A DNA stretch of 10,518 bases. Origin: RGIG8748 sp045576175 (GTDB lineage Bacteria; Bacillota; Clostridia; UMGS1810). The DNA lies in the NCBI GenBank assembly GCA_045576175.1, contig JAZNFW010000125.1, positions 1-10,518 of the forward strand. Reading direction: 5' to 3'. Positions within the stretch are counted from its first letter, which is position 1. Each line of letters begins with the position of its first letter. Both the position numbers and the translations under genes were made by a program. Of the stretch, positions 1 through 6,132 are shown one piece after another. The notes below the pieces were generated by a model, which did not search any database, was not told where the DNA came from, and saw nothing but the letters and a program-made list of their open reading frames with translations.

Positions 1-43
1 AGAGCATAGCTATTGCCGTCATAGTTTTCACTTTCATTTTCAT
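1..43 (-). CDS. ribU: Riboflavin transporter RibU-like (ECF S-component), N-terminal fragment
   Basis: Only the first 14 codons lie in the window, reading MKMKVKTMTAIAML before the left edge. The start is ATG at 43-41, with an AGGAG ribosome binding site at 50-54, six bases away. A few basic residues followed by a hydrophobic stretch fit the start of an ECF S-component, a small membrane protein that captures a vitamin and hands it to a shared energising module. The identification rests mostly on context: the gene sits directly downstream of an FMN riboswitch. In Firmicutes a single gene under such a leader is usually ribU, the riboflavin importer, although the rib biosynthesis operon is also controlled this way. 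The N-terminus does not look like RibD, the usual first gene of that operon. The fragment alone would not prove the call. Confidence 0.66.
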   Translation of the reverse strand, partial: MKMKVKTMTAIAML

Positions 44-60
44 TTAAATCTCCTACCTTC

Positions 61-93
61 AAAAATGACCTGATGAAATTTGTTTCATCACGG
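61..93 (-). terminator. Terminator-like hairpin (expression platform) of the FMN riboswitch
   Basis: On the minus strand an 8-bp stem, TGATGAAA with TTTCATCA around a CAAA loop (90-83 with 78-71), is extended by two C-G pairs across one bulged G (93-92 with 70-69). It is followed by TCATTTTTG. It lies between the aptamer and the ribU ribosome binding site, where a ligand-controlled attenuator is expected. The T-run has five Ts and is set off by three bases, so it is a modest terminator. Its downstream arm can instead pair with the 3' end of the aptamer. Confidence 0.6.
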
Positions 94-107
94 CATAAAT
101 AATTTAT

Positions 108-221
108 CTTTCTTCTCTCATCCGGACTATACCGTCGGCTTCGGAATTTCACCGTATCAACTGCCAAAGCAGGTAGCGGGCTATACCGCCGGTGGGGAAT
201 CTCACCCCGCCCCGAAGAATA
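108..221 (-). promoter_or_regulatory. FMN riboswitch (RFN element)
   Basis: Read on the minus strand, this stretch carries the conserved RFN blocks in the right order: GGGGTGAGATTCCCCACCGG, then GCGGTATAGCCCGC, then GATACGGTGAAATTCCG, then AGCCGACGGTATAGTCCGG, and finally GGATGAGAGAAG. The closing P1 helix can be drawn between GAAGAA at 214-219 and TTCTTC at 110-115. FMN binding to this aptamer normally shuts off expression of riboflavin synthesis or uptake genes. Here the element lies about 70 bases upstream of a ribU-like start codon and is followed by a terminator-like hairpin, so control by premature termination is the likely mode. Confidence 0.97.
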
Positions 222-232
222 TCAATGTTAAT

Positions 233-238
233 ATTATA
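233..238 (-). promoter_or_regulatory. Probable -10 box for the riboswitch transcript
   Basis: The minus strand reads TATAAT here, a perfect -10 hexamer. It would place the transcription start near 225-227, just ahead of the P1 helix of the FMN aptamer, which is where a start is expected. No good TTGACA-like -35 is visible at 16-18 bases; that region is an A/T run that might act as an UP-like element. The promoter would let ribU be expressed apart from the upstream operon. Confidence 0.4.
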
Positions 239-240
239 AA

Positions 241-259
241 ATTTTAAAAACTTTAAAAT
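241..259. repeat. Small A/T-only inverted repeat over the zinc-ribbon stop codon
   Basis: ATTTTAAA (241-248) and TTTAAAAT (252-259) form an inverted repeat with a three-base centre. It spans the stop codon of the upstream gene. All pairs are A-T, so as an RNA hairpin it would be weak. It could be a poor terminator for the glyA operon, or simply part of the A/T-rich DNA upstream of the riboswitch promoter. I see no stronger terminator between the two transcription units. Confidence 0.25.
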
Positions 260-600
260 TTTTCTCCGCAGTTCTTACAAAATGTGTCTTCCTTTTCGCA
301 AGCGGTTCCGCAAGATGTGCAAGCTTTTTTGCTTCTGTAGTCAGAGAGCTTTAATTTGTATTCTTCAAGCTCATCACGCAAAGCTTTGATTTCATCGCAT
401 ATAATTTCGATGTTCTCACTGTCCTCTCCCTCGTACACTGCCAAACCAATTTGCGCATACTTGTCGTCGAGTTTGGAATTTAAATCGGCAATTTTTATCT
501 TGATTTTTGTAAAATCAATTGCCTCACCGGAAAGCTTAACAGCTTTTTTGGTTGTGGAGCTAACAGCCGCCTTGATTCTTTCGATAACATCGTTTTTCAT
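253..600 (-). CDS. Small coiled-coil protein with C-terminal zinc ribbon, function unknown
   Basis: This 115-residue, highly charged protein has no signal peptide or membrane segment, so it is probably cytoplasmic. Residues about 33-92 are rich in K, E, D, L and I with heptad-like spacing and probably form a helical coiled coil. Residues 94-112 form a compact zinc ribbon, with ligands Cys94 and Cys97 (CTSCG) and Cys108 and Cys111 (CKNCG). The start is ATG at 600 with a GGAGG site at 609-613, eight bases upstream. The gene follows rarA with 16 bases between them, so it is probably the last gene of the glyA-rarA operon. Helix-plus-zinc-ribbon proteins of this kind are common in Clostridia, and the family gives no specific function. 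Binding to protein or nucleic acid is possible, but nothing in the sequence decides it. Confidence 0.85.
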   Translation of the reverse strand: MKNDVIERIKAAVSSTTKKAVKLSGEAIDFTKIKIKIADLNSKLDDKYAQIGLAVYEGEDSENIEIICDEIKALRDELEEYKLKLSDYRSKKACTSCGTACEKEDTFCKNCGEKF

Positions 601-616
601 AATAATAACCTCCGCA

Positions 617-1885
617 TTAATTTTTAGATTTTATATTTTCAAGATATAATCTTACAGATTCTTCCATTTTGTTTTTGCCCGGTTTATAGTACTTTTTGTC
701 TTTAAGATTATCGGGCAAATACTGCTGGTCAACATATGAATTCGGATAGTTGTGAGGGTATTTGTAGCCTTGTGCTCTGCCTAGCTTTTGTGCACCGGAG
801 TAGTGACCGTCTTTTATATGCGATGGAATATCCCCCGCTCTGCCCGAGCGAACATCCGAGAGTGCTTCATCTATGGCACAAATGGCAGAATTCGACTTGG
901 GAAGTCCCGCCAAAAATATTACCGCTTCTGCTAAGGGAATTCTCGCTTCGGGAAATCCAAGCTGCATCGCACTGTCAACACACGCCTTGGTAACTGCTAT
1001 AGCATTAGGATAGCTAAGACCAATATCCTCTGCGCTTATTACCAGAAGTCGCCTACAAATCGAAATAAGGTCGCCGCCTTCTATTAACCTTGCAAGATAG
1101 TGAATTGCTGCATCGGGGTCTGAACCGCGAATGGATTTCTGGAAGGCACTTAGCACATCATAGTGGCTGTCGCCATCCCTATCAAAAGCAAAACTGCTTT
1201 TTTGCGTTATTGCAACAACAGTATCGGAATCTACCAAAACCTCTTTTTCAAGAGTCATACTGGATTTTATGCACATTTCCAATATGGTTACAGCCTTGCG
1301 CACATCACCATATGCACTGTTTGCAATCTGAGTAAGAACCTCATCAGATGCGGAAATTTCCTTGTCATAAACCTCATTTGCAATACCTATTGCACGCTTT
1401 AGAGCAATAACTATATCTTCAGCTTCCACGGGTTTGAATTCAACAACAGTGCATCTCGAGAGAATGGCATTGTAAATATAAAAATACGGGTTTTCTGTTG
1501 TGCTGGCTATGAGGGTAATTGACCCATTTTCTATATACTCAAGCAAAGACTGCTGCTGCTTTTTGTTGAAGTTCTGAATCTCGTCAAGATACAAAAGCAC
1601 CCCGGAGGTTCTACCCTCAATATCATCTATAGATGCAGCAACATCTCTTATATCCTTTAGCGACGCCGTTGTAGCGTTGAGCTTAAAAAGCTTTTTAGAT
1701 GTGAGTGACGCACATATATTTGCCACAGTCGTCTTGCCGGTGCCGGAGGGACCGTAGAAAATCATATTGGGTATTTCTTTTGAAGATATTATATTGTACA
1801 GTGGCTTTTTATCGCCCAAAATATGTCTCTGCCCTACCACATCATCGAGCGAAGAAGGGCGGATATAATCTGCAAGCGGCTTCAA
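617..1885 (-). CDS. rarA: Replication-associated recombination protein A (RarA/MgsA), AAA+ ATPase
   Basis: This is a 422-residue AAA+ ATPase of the RarA/MgsA/WRNIP1 family, which acts at stalled replication forks and is related to clamp-loader subunits. Visible motifs are the N-terminal RPSSLDDVVGQ box, Walker A GPSGTGKT (45-52), Walker B LLYLDEIQ with the Asp101-Glu102 pair, the sensor-1 region STTENP (128-133) and the arginine finger in LSRC (Arg144). The C-terminal tetramerisation region ends in the family signature YKYPHNYPNSYVDQQYLP. The length is typical and the gene is intact. The start is TTG, because no ATG or GTG fits. A GGAGG at 1893-1897 sits seven bases upstream of TTG 1885-1883, and MKPLADYIRP is the normal family beginning. 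It follows glyA with 15 bases between them and precedes the zinc-ribbon gene. Confidence 0.96.
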   Translation of the reverse strand: MKPLADYIRPSSLDDVVGQRHILGDKKPLYNIISSKEIPNMIFYGPSGTGKTTVANICASLTSKKLFKLNATTASLKDIRDVAASIDDIEGRTSGVLLYLDEIQNFNKKQQQSLLEYIENGSITLIASTTENPYFYIYNAILSRCTVVEFKPVEAEDIVIALKRAIGIANEVYDKEISASDEVLTQIANSAYGDVRKAVTILEMCIKSSMTLEKEVLVDSDTVVAITQKSSFAFDRDGDSHYDVLSAFQKSIRGSDPDAAIHYLARLIEGGDLISICRRLLVISAEDIGLSYPNAIAVTKACVDSAMQLGFPEARIPLAEAVIFLAGLPKSNSAICAIDEALSDVRSGRAGDIPSHIKDGHYSGAQKLGRAQGYKYPHNYPNSYVDQQYLPDNLKDKKYYKPGKNKMEESVRLYLENIKSKN

Positions 1886-1900
1886 ATCAATGCCTCCGTA

Positions 1901-3139
1901 TTATTTATATAATGGGTATTTATCGCAAAGTATCTGCACTCTGTTTTTAATGTTTTCCTTGCTGTTTTCAAAATCCTTAAGAGTTAATGCTATAAGATGT
2001 GCTATCTCCTTCATATCCTCTGTGTTCATACCACGGGATGTTACAGCAGGTGTTCCTATACGGATACCGCTTGTAACAAAGGGCTTTTCGGGGTCAAAGG
2101 GTATTGCATTCTTGTTGCAGGTGATACCTACTTCGTCGAGTCTGTGCTCAGCTTCCTTACCGGTAAGACCTATGCTGCGTAAGTCAAGAAGCATAAGATG
2201 ATTGTCTGTACCGCCGGACACAAGCTCTATGCCGTTTGCAATAAGCTCTTCACTAAGAGCCTTGGCGTTGTTTAGAATATTCTTTTGATATTCCTTAAAG
2301 CTATCCGAAAGAGCTTCTTTAAGACATACAGCTTTGGAAGCTATAATGTGCATAAGCGGACCACCCTGTATTCCGGGGAAGATTGCCTTATCCACTAATT
2401 TAGCGTGTTCCTCCTTGCAAAGTATAAGACCGCCTCTGGGACCTCTTAATGTCTTGTGAGTTGTTGTGGTAACAAAGTCTGCATAGGGTACAGGACTGGG
2501 ATGCAAGCCTGCAGCAACCAAGCCGGAAATATGAGCTATATCTACAAGAAGATATGCACCGACTTCCTTTGCTATTTCGCCGAATTTCTTGAAATCAAGA
2601 ACTCTGGGATATGCACTTGCACCTGCAACAATGAGTTTGGGCTTACATTCTAATGCAAGCTCTCTTATTTTGTCGTAATCCACAGTGGAGGTACCTTCCT
2701 CTACACCGTAGGGAACGATGTTGAAATATTTACCACTCATATTTACGGGGCTGCCGTGGCTTAGATGTCCGCCGTGAGCAAGGCTCATACTAAGAACGGT
2801 ATCGCCGGGGTTAAGTACTGCAAAAAACACTGCCATATTTGCCTGAGCACCGGAATGGGGCTGGAGATTTGCATGCTCTGCACCAAAGAGTTCCTTTGCT
2901 CTCTCTATAGCTAATTTTTCTACAACATCAACATTTTCACAACCGCCATAATAACGCTTACCGGGGTAACCTTCCGCATACTTATTGGTAAGTGGTGTTC
3001 CCATAGCTTCAATAACGGCGTTGCTTACAAAATTTTCGCTGGCAATAAGCTCAATTTTGTTGCGTTGTCTATTAACCTCATCTTCAATTGCATGAGCAAT
3101 CTCAGGGTCAATTTTCTTGATTTCTTCTGTACTATACAT
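1901..3139 (-). CDS. glyA: Serine hydroxymethyltransferase
   Basis: This cytoplasmic PLP enzyme interconverts serine and glycine while passing the one-carbon unit to tetrahydrofolate, feeding purine, thymidylate and methionine synthesis. Counting from a TTG two codons further upstream, the family residues seen are the ELIASENF motif, NKYAEGYPGKRYYGG, the LQPHSGAQAN cofactor-phosphate region, Asp202 and His205 in VDIAHISG, and the Schiff-base lysine Lys231 in TTTTHKTLRGPRGG. I place the start at ATG 3139-3137, giving 412 residues, because AAGGAG (3147-3152) is seven bases upstream of it. The in-frame TTG at 3145 directly abuts that site and is too close to be used. The gene leads the glyA-rarA-zinc-ribbon operon and has its own strong promoter. 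Length and motifs are normal. Confidence 0.98.
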   Translation of the reverse strand: MYSTEEIKKIDPEIAHAIEDEVNRQRNKIELIASENFVSNAVIEAMGTPLTNKYAEGYPGKRYYGGCENVDVVEKLAIERAKELFGAEHANLQPHSGAQANMAVFFAVLNPGDTVLSMSLAHGGHLSHGSPVNMSGKYFNIVPYGVEEGTSTVDYDKIRELALECKPKLIVAGASAYPRVLDFKKFGEIAKEVGAYLLVDIAHISGLVAAGLHPSPVPYADFVTTTTHKTLRGPRGGLILCKEEHAKLVDKAIFPGIQGGPLMHIIASKAVCLKEALSDSFKEYQKNILNNAKALSEELIANGIELVSGGTDNHLMLLDLRSIGLTGKEAEHRLDEVGITCNKNAIPFDPEKPFVTSGIRIGTPAVTSRGMNTEDMKEIAHLIALTLKDFENSKENIKNRVQILCDKYPLYK

Positions 3140-3172
3140 ATGCAAACTCCTTCATTTTCATATTATGCAACT

Positions 3173-3201
3173 ATTATATACTATATATTGATCTTTTTCA
3201 A
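3173..3201 (-). promoter_or_regulatory. Sigma-A-type promoter of the glyA operon
   Basis: On the minus strand the -35 is TTGAAA (3201-3196), followed by a 17-base spacer and a -10 of TATAAT (3178-3173). It matches consensus at 11 of 12 positions with ideal spacing. The start would fall near 3166, leaving a short leader of about 27 bases before the glyA ATG. There is no room for a riboswitch or T-box in this leader. Confidence 0.85.
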
Positions 3202-3219
3202 GTAGCTATTTTAAATATA

Positions 3220-3230
3220 TTGTTGAACAA
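3220..3230. repeat. Short inverted repeat over the -35 box
   Basis: TTGTT-G-AACAA is a perfect 5-1-5 inverted repeat that overlaps the -35 hexamer of the rightward promoter. It could be a small operator half-site pair. Short A/T-rich palindromes are common by chance in such DNA, so the evidence is weak. Confidence 0.2.
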
Positions 3231-3251
3231 ACTGGATTTTTCTGTTATAAT
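3223..3251 (+). promoter_or_regulatory. Sigma-A-type promoter of the CpXC-pfp-queT operon
   Basis: The -35 TTGAAC (3223-3228) and -10 TATAAT (3246-3251) are separated by exactly 17 bases, and a TG at 3243-3244 gives an extended -10 (TGTTATAAT). Transcription would start near 3258, about 25 bases before the first ATG. The -35 lies 21 bases from the -35 of the divergent glyA promoter. Confidence 0.85.
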
Positions 3252-3282
3252 GTCTGTAGTATTATTTTAGGGAGGGTGACGG

Positions 3283-3915
3283 ATGCTGCAATTTGTTCCG
3301 GACGGACTCATACTGTGTGAGGTTTGCTATAAGCATTTTATTGCATACAAAAATCTCTATATGCGTGTTGACCTGGATGCAAAAAATGAAGTAACCCACA
3401 GTATCAAAAACCACACCTTCAACAAAATCACCTGTCCGTATTGCCATAGCGAATTCACACACGAAAACTCTGTTTTCTATTATTCATATTTGCTTAAGAC
3501 TGTGGTTGTGTCGCAATACCCCGATGAAATGCTAAATGTCGGCTCTTTTCCTGTTGCTGCAAAAATAGCCGGTATGGATAATTGGAATTTCAGAAGATGC
3601 GATTTTTCTATAGCCGCCTGTGAAAAGTTTCGCATATTCCAAAATGAGTTAGACGATTGTAAAATGGAAATATTAAAGGTGCGAGCTTTTCCGGATTATC
3701 GCAAAATGGATTTAACGGAAGAACATATTTGTTTTGAATCGAGAATTGGTAAAAATCTTATTTTTACCCACAGAGATTTTACGGAAAAGGTTCTTAATGA
3801 ATATACTATTCCGATATCGCAATACGATGATATTCCTTGTGTGAAAACACCTACAGGTGATTGGATAGTAATAGACAGAGACTGGGCACTTAGATTTTTG
3901 GAGGACGAAAAATGA
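3283..3915 (+). CDS. CpXC-like four-cysteine protein of unknown function
   Basis: This 210-residue soluble protein has no signal peptide or membrane segment. The N-terminal part carries two CxxC knuckles, Cys12-Cys15 (LCEVC) and Cys51-Cys54 (TCPYC), 35 residues apart. The second is followed by HSEFTHENSVFYYSY and a hydrophobic strand. This layout resembles the CpXC domain, a presumed metal-binding module of unknown role, but I assign it by pattern only. The C-terminal half (about 110-210) is mixed alpha/beta and I do not recognise it. It ends in a basic-aromatic stretch, DWIVIDRDWALRFLEDEK. The ATG start has GGGAGG (3270-3275) seven bases upstream. The stop overlaps the pfp start as ATGA, so the two genes are probably translationally coupled. 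That hints at a shared role, but no mechanism can be read from the sequence. Confidence 0.85.
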   Translation: MLQFVPDGLILCEVCYKHFIAYKNLYMRVDLDAKNEVTHSIKNHTFNKITCPYCHSEFTHENSVFYYSYLLKTVVVSQYPDEMLNVGSFPVAAKIAGMDNWNFRRCDFSIAACEKFRIFQNELDDCKMEILKVRAFPDYRKMDLTEEHICFESRIGKNLIFTHRDFTEKVLNEYTIPISQYDDIPCVKTPTGDWIVIDRDWALRFLEDEK

Positions 3916-5123
3916 AAAAGAACTTACTGGTAGGACAATCCGGCGGACCGACTTCCGCCATTAACGCCACTCTCGCCGGCGTAATCGCAAAAGCAATTTC
4001 TGCAGGCGAAATCGACACCGTCTACGGCTGTGTCAACGGCATTGAGGGCGTTCTGGGCGAAAACTTTATTAACCTATCCGAAATTTTTGCTCATAGCCAA
4101 AAACTCGAAATTTTAAAACAGACACCGTCGGCTTATCTGGGTTCGTGCAGATATAAACTCTCCGATAGTGATATACAAAAAATTGCACAAATTCTTGTAA
4201 AGCATAACATCGGTTATTTCTGCTACATAGGCGGAAACGACTCTATGGATACTGTTTACAGGCTCAAAAACATCTGTGCCGAGCTTGGCATTGGTGTAAT
4301 TGGCGTTCCTAAAACAATAGACAATGACTTAGAAGGCACAGACCACTGCCCCGGTTTCGGCAGTGCAGCAAAATATATTGCAACTACCGTAAGCGAAATC
4401 GCCTGCGATGCGTCCTGTTATGATTTGGAATGTGTGACAATTGTAGAAATAATGGGAAGAAACGCAGGATGGCTTGCGGCATCCTCTGTGCTATCGAGAC
4501 TAAGTGGTACCACATCTCCCGAATTAATTTACCTCCCCGAAACAGTGTTTGACCAAGAAAAGTTTTTGTCCGATGTAAAAAAGCTGGTTGATAAGAAAAA
4601 GAACATTGTAGTGGCTGTATCGGAGGGAATCAAAAATGCAGATGGCACCTATGTTGCCGAGCAAAAGCGTGCCGGTAACGACGACAAATTCGGTCACTCA
4701 CAGCTAGGCGGTGCCGGTAAATATCTTGAGCTTCTTATTAAAGAACGCTTTGGTATAAAGTCAAGGAGCATCGAGCTTAATACCCCGCAAAGATGTGCTA
4801 GCCACATAGCCTCCAAAACAGATATCGAAGAATCCTTCCTTATTGGTTCAAAGGCTGTGGAAAAAGTAATGGATGGCGAAAGCGGCAAAATGATGTGCTA
4901 CAAAAGACTTCCGGGCGAAAAGTATTCACTTGATATCTGCACTATGGATATAGAGCTTATTGCAAATAAGGAAAAGAAAGTTCCAGCTGAGTTCATATCC
5001 GATAGCAAGGCAGATGTAACTGATGCATTCATAGAATATGCATATCCGCTCATTCAAGGTGAAATGGACATCAAATACAAAGATGGAATTCCTGTACACA
5101 TATTTAGGACTATGGAGGAATAG
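3912..5123 (+). CDS. pfp: Diphosphate (PPi)-dependent 6-phosphofructokinase
   Basis: This cytoplasmic glycolytic enzyme phosphorylates fructose 6-phosphate to the 1,6-bisphosphate. Family landmarks are the N-terminal GQSGGPTSAIN loop, IGGNDSMDT (106-114), PKTIDNDL (133-140) with the catalytic aspartates, MGRNAGW (181-187), and the substrate-binding C-terminal region around ELNTPQRCASH. Two residues indicate pyrophosphate rather than ATP as phosphoryl donor: Asp110, where ATP enzymes have Gly, and Lys134, where ATP enzymes have Gly in PGTIDND. PPi enzymes are reversible and usually lack allosteric control. The length of 403 residues matches the short clade of bacterial PPi enzymes. The ATG overlaps the previous stop codon. 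No classic ribosome binding site stands out beyond GGAGG at 3900-3904, seven bases upstream. queT follows after three bases. Confidence 0.93.
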   Translation: MKKNLLVGQSGGPTSAINATLAGVIAKAISAGEIDTVYGCVNGIEGVLGENFINLSEIFAHSQKLEILKQTPSAYLGSCRYKLSDSDIQKIAQILVKHNIGYFCYIGGNDSMDTVYRLKNICAELGIGVIGVPKTIDNDLEGTDHCPGFGSAAKYIATTVSEIACDASCYDLECVTIVEIMGRNAGWLAASSVLSRLSGTTSPELIYLPETVFDQEKFLSDVKKLVDKKKNIVVAVSEGIKNADGTYVAEQKRAGNDDKFGHSQLGGAGKYLELLIKERFGIKSRSIELNTPQRCASHIASKTDIEESFLIGSKAVEKVMDGESGKMMCYKRLPGEKYSLDICTMDIELIANKEKKVPAEFISDSKADVTDAFIEYAYPLIQGEMDIKYKDGIPVHIFRTMEE

Positions 5124-5126
5124 GTT

Positions 5127-5615
5127 ATGAAATCAAAACCAATTGTGTATGGTGCAATAATAGCTGCCATGTACACAGTACTCACTCTTGTGGCATTTAG
5201 CTTCAATTTGGCAAGCGGTGTTGTACAGGTGAGAATAAGCGAAGCACTTACCATTCTCCCCTTCTTTACTCCTTACGCCATAGGCGGTCTGTTTGTGGGT
5301 TGTCTTATATCAAATATATTAACAGGCTGTGCTCTGTGGGATATTGTCTTTGGAAGTATAGCTACACTCATTGGTGCTCTAATCACCTATCAAGTCGGCA
5401 AAATTAAGCATCCAAAAGCTTTTTTTCTTGCTCCTGTAGGACCTATTTTATCAAACACTCTTATAATTCCAATTATTCTTACATATGTTTACGGTGCCAA
5501 AGAGGCATACGGACTTATTTGCTTGAGTGTCGGAGCAGGAGAAGTTATATCTGCCGGGATTGTGGGTATGATACTTCTTCTTACTCTCAAAAACAGCAAA
5601 CATAAAATATTCTAA
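5127..5615 (+). CDS. queT: QueT-family transporter (queuosine-precursor uptake, ECF S-component type)
   Basis: This 162-residue integral membrane protein is almost entirely hydrophobic, with about five or six membrane segments. It carries the QueT family signature VQVRISEALTILP (33-45), then GGLFVGCLISN (53-63) and WDIVFGS (71-77). Family members are thought to import a precursor of the tRNA nucleoside queuosine through the shared ECF energising module. The substrate is inferred from genomic association with preQ1 riboswitches, and other substrates cannot be excluded. The ATG start has GGAGG (5114-5118) eight bases upstream, embedded in the end of pfp, and the gap to pfp is three bases. No preQ1 riboswitch is visible here, and the gene appears to depend on the operon promoter. 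A strong terminator follows. The gene seems intact. Confidence 0.88.
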   Translation: MKSKPIVYGAIIAAMYTVLTLVAFSFNLASGVVQVRISEALTILPFFTPYAIGGLFVGCLISNILTGCALWDIVFGSIATLIGALITYQVGKIKHPKAFFLAPVGPILSNTLIIPIILTYVYGAKEAYGLICLSVGAGEVISAGIVGMILLLTLKNSKHKIF

Positions 5616-5636
5616 TAACAAATCAAATTCAACACA

Positions 5637-5676
5637 AAAACCTCTGTACCCTATTTTCAAAAGGTACAGAGGTTTT
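5637..5676. terminator. Bidirectional rho-independent terminator
   Basis: AAAACCTCTGTACC (5637-5650) pairs perfectly with GGTACAGAGGTTTT (5663-5676), giving a 14-bp stem around a 12-base loop. On the plus strand the stem runs into TTTTATTATT and ends the pfp-queT operon. On the minus strand it runs into TTTTTGTGTT and ends the murJ-glnN-uppP gene string. It sits between two convergent genes, as expected for a shared terminator. Confidence 0.93.
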
Positions 5677-5698
5677 ATTATTCCATTAAATTTAAAGA

Positions 5699-6112
5699 CT
5701 ACTCCCTGTAATCAGCTCCTACAATATCACCGCTTTGTTTATCTACATAAACAGCAAGCGGACCCAGAAGAGCGTCCATTGTGGTTTTAAAGGTTATTTT
5801 GTATAAATCCTTGCCCACTATATCCTCTTCATCCTTAAAGCAGGCAATTGGCGGGTCACTGAAAAACACTACATCTTCTATTTTAGGATTTTCTAAATTG
5901 GTGATTGTGCTTTTTTCTTTTTCGCCCAATGAGTCTTTTACAATTTCAATTGCCTTTTGAGGTGATATTTTCTCCGGGGGTGAATATTTTTTGCCCCAAG
6001 TTGAAAATAAAACACTCTTGCCTTTTTCCATCCTGTTATGGTCAATCACATATACAGAGCCAACCAGTGCAAGTAGAGATATAATAACTATAAAACAAAC
6101 TGTTTTCTTCAT
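5699..6112 (-). CDS. Small membrane-anchored or secreted protein, function unknown
   Basis: This 137-residue protein starts with MKK and a hydrophobic helix at about residues 5-23, which is either an uncleaved anchor or a signal peptide without a clear lipobox. The rest would lie outside the membrane. A notable patch is VLFSTWGKKYSPPEKISPQKA (about 34-54), of a kind I associate with small uncharacterised clostridial proteins. The C-terminal end, LYKITFKTTMDALLGPLAVYVDKQSGDIVGADY, has the strand-turn-strand pattern of a PepSY-like domain, as in peptidase propeptides or YpmB. That comparison is tentative. The gene lies 20 bases after uppP. Its ribosome binding site is unusual: GGGGG at 6119-6123, six bases from the ATG, which pairs with the anti-SD only through a G-U wobble. 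Expression may therefore be lower than that of its neighbours. Confidence 0.8.
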   Translation of the reverse strand: MKKTVCFIVIISLLALVGSVYVIDHNRMEKGKSVLFSTWGKKYSPPEKISPQKAIEIVKDSLGEKEKSTITNLENPKIEDVVFFSDPPIACFKDEEDIVGKDLYKITFKTTMDALLGPLAVYVDKQSGDIVGADYRE

Positions 6113-6132
6113 ATCTTGCCCCCAAAAAAGGT

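Noticed and set aside
356..649. Plus-strand open frame opposite the zinc-ribbon gene
   Set aside because: Its low-complexity S/I/F-rich product looks like an antisense shadow, and the minus-strand gene has a good ribosome binding site and a clear zinc-ribbon motif.
736..993. Plus-strand open frame opposite rarA
   Set aside because: It is antisense to the conserved RarA C-terminal region and its product has no recognisable motif.
3143..3145. TTG as glyA start
   Set aside because: It directly abuts the ribosome binding site, while the ATG two codons later has normal spacing.
3262..3462. Minus-strand open frame over the start of the CpXC-like gene
   Set aside because: It overlaps the rightward promoter start and coding region. 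The plus-strand gene has the promoter, ribosome binding site and paired cysteine motifs.
5124..5126. Possible preQ1 riboswitch before queT
   Set aside because: The gap between pfp and queT is only three bases, so there is no room for an aptamer outside coding sequence.
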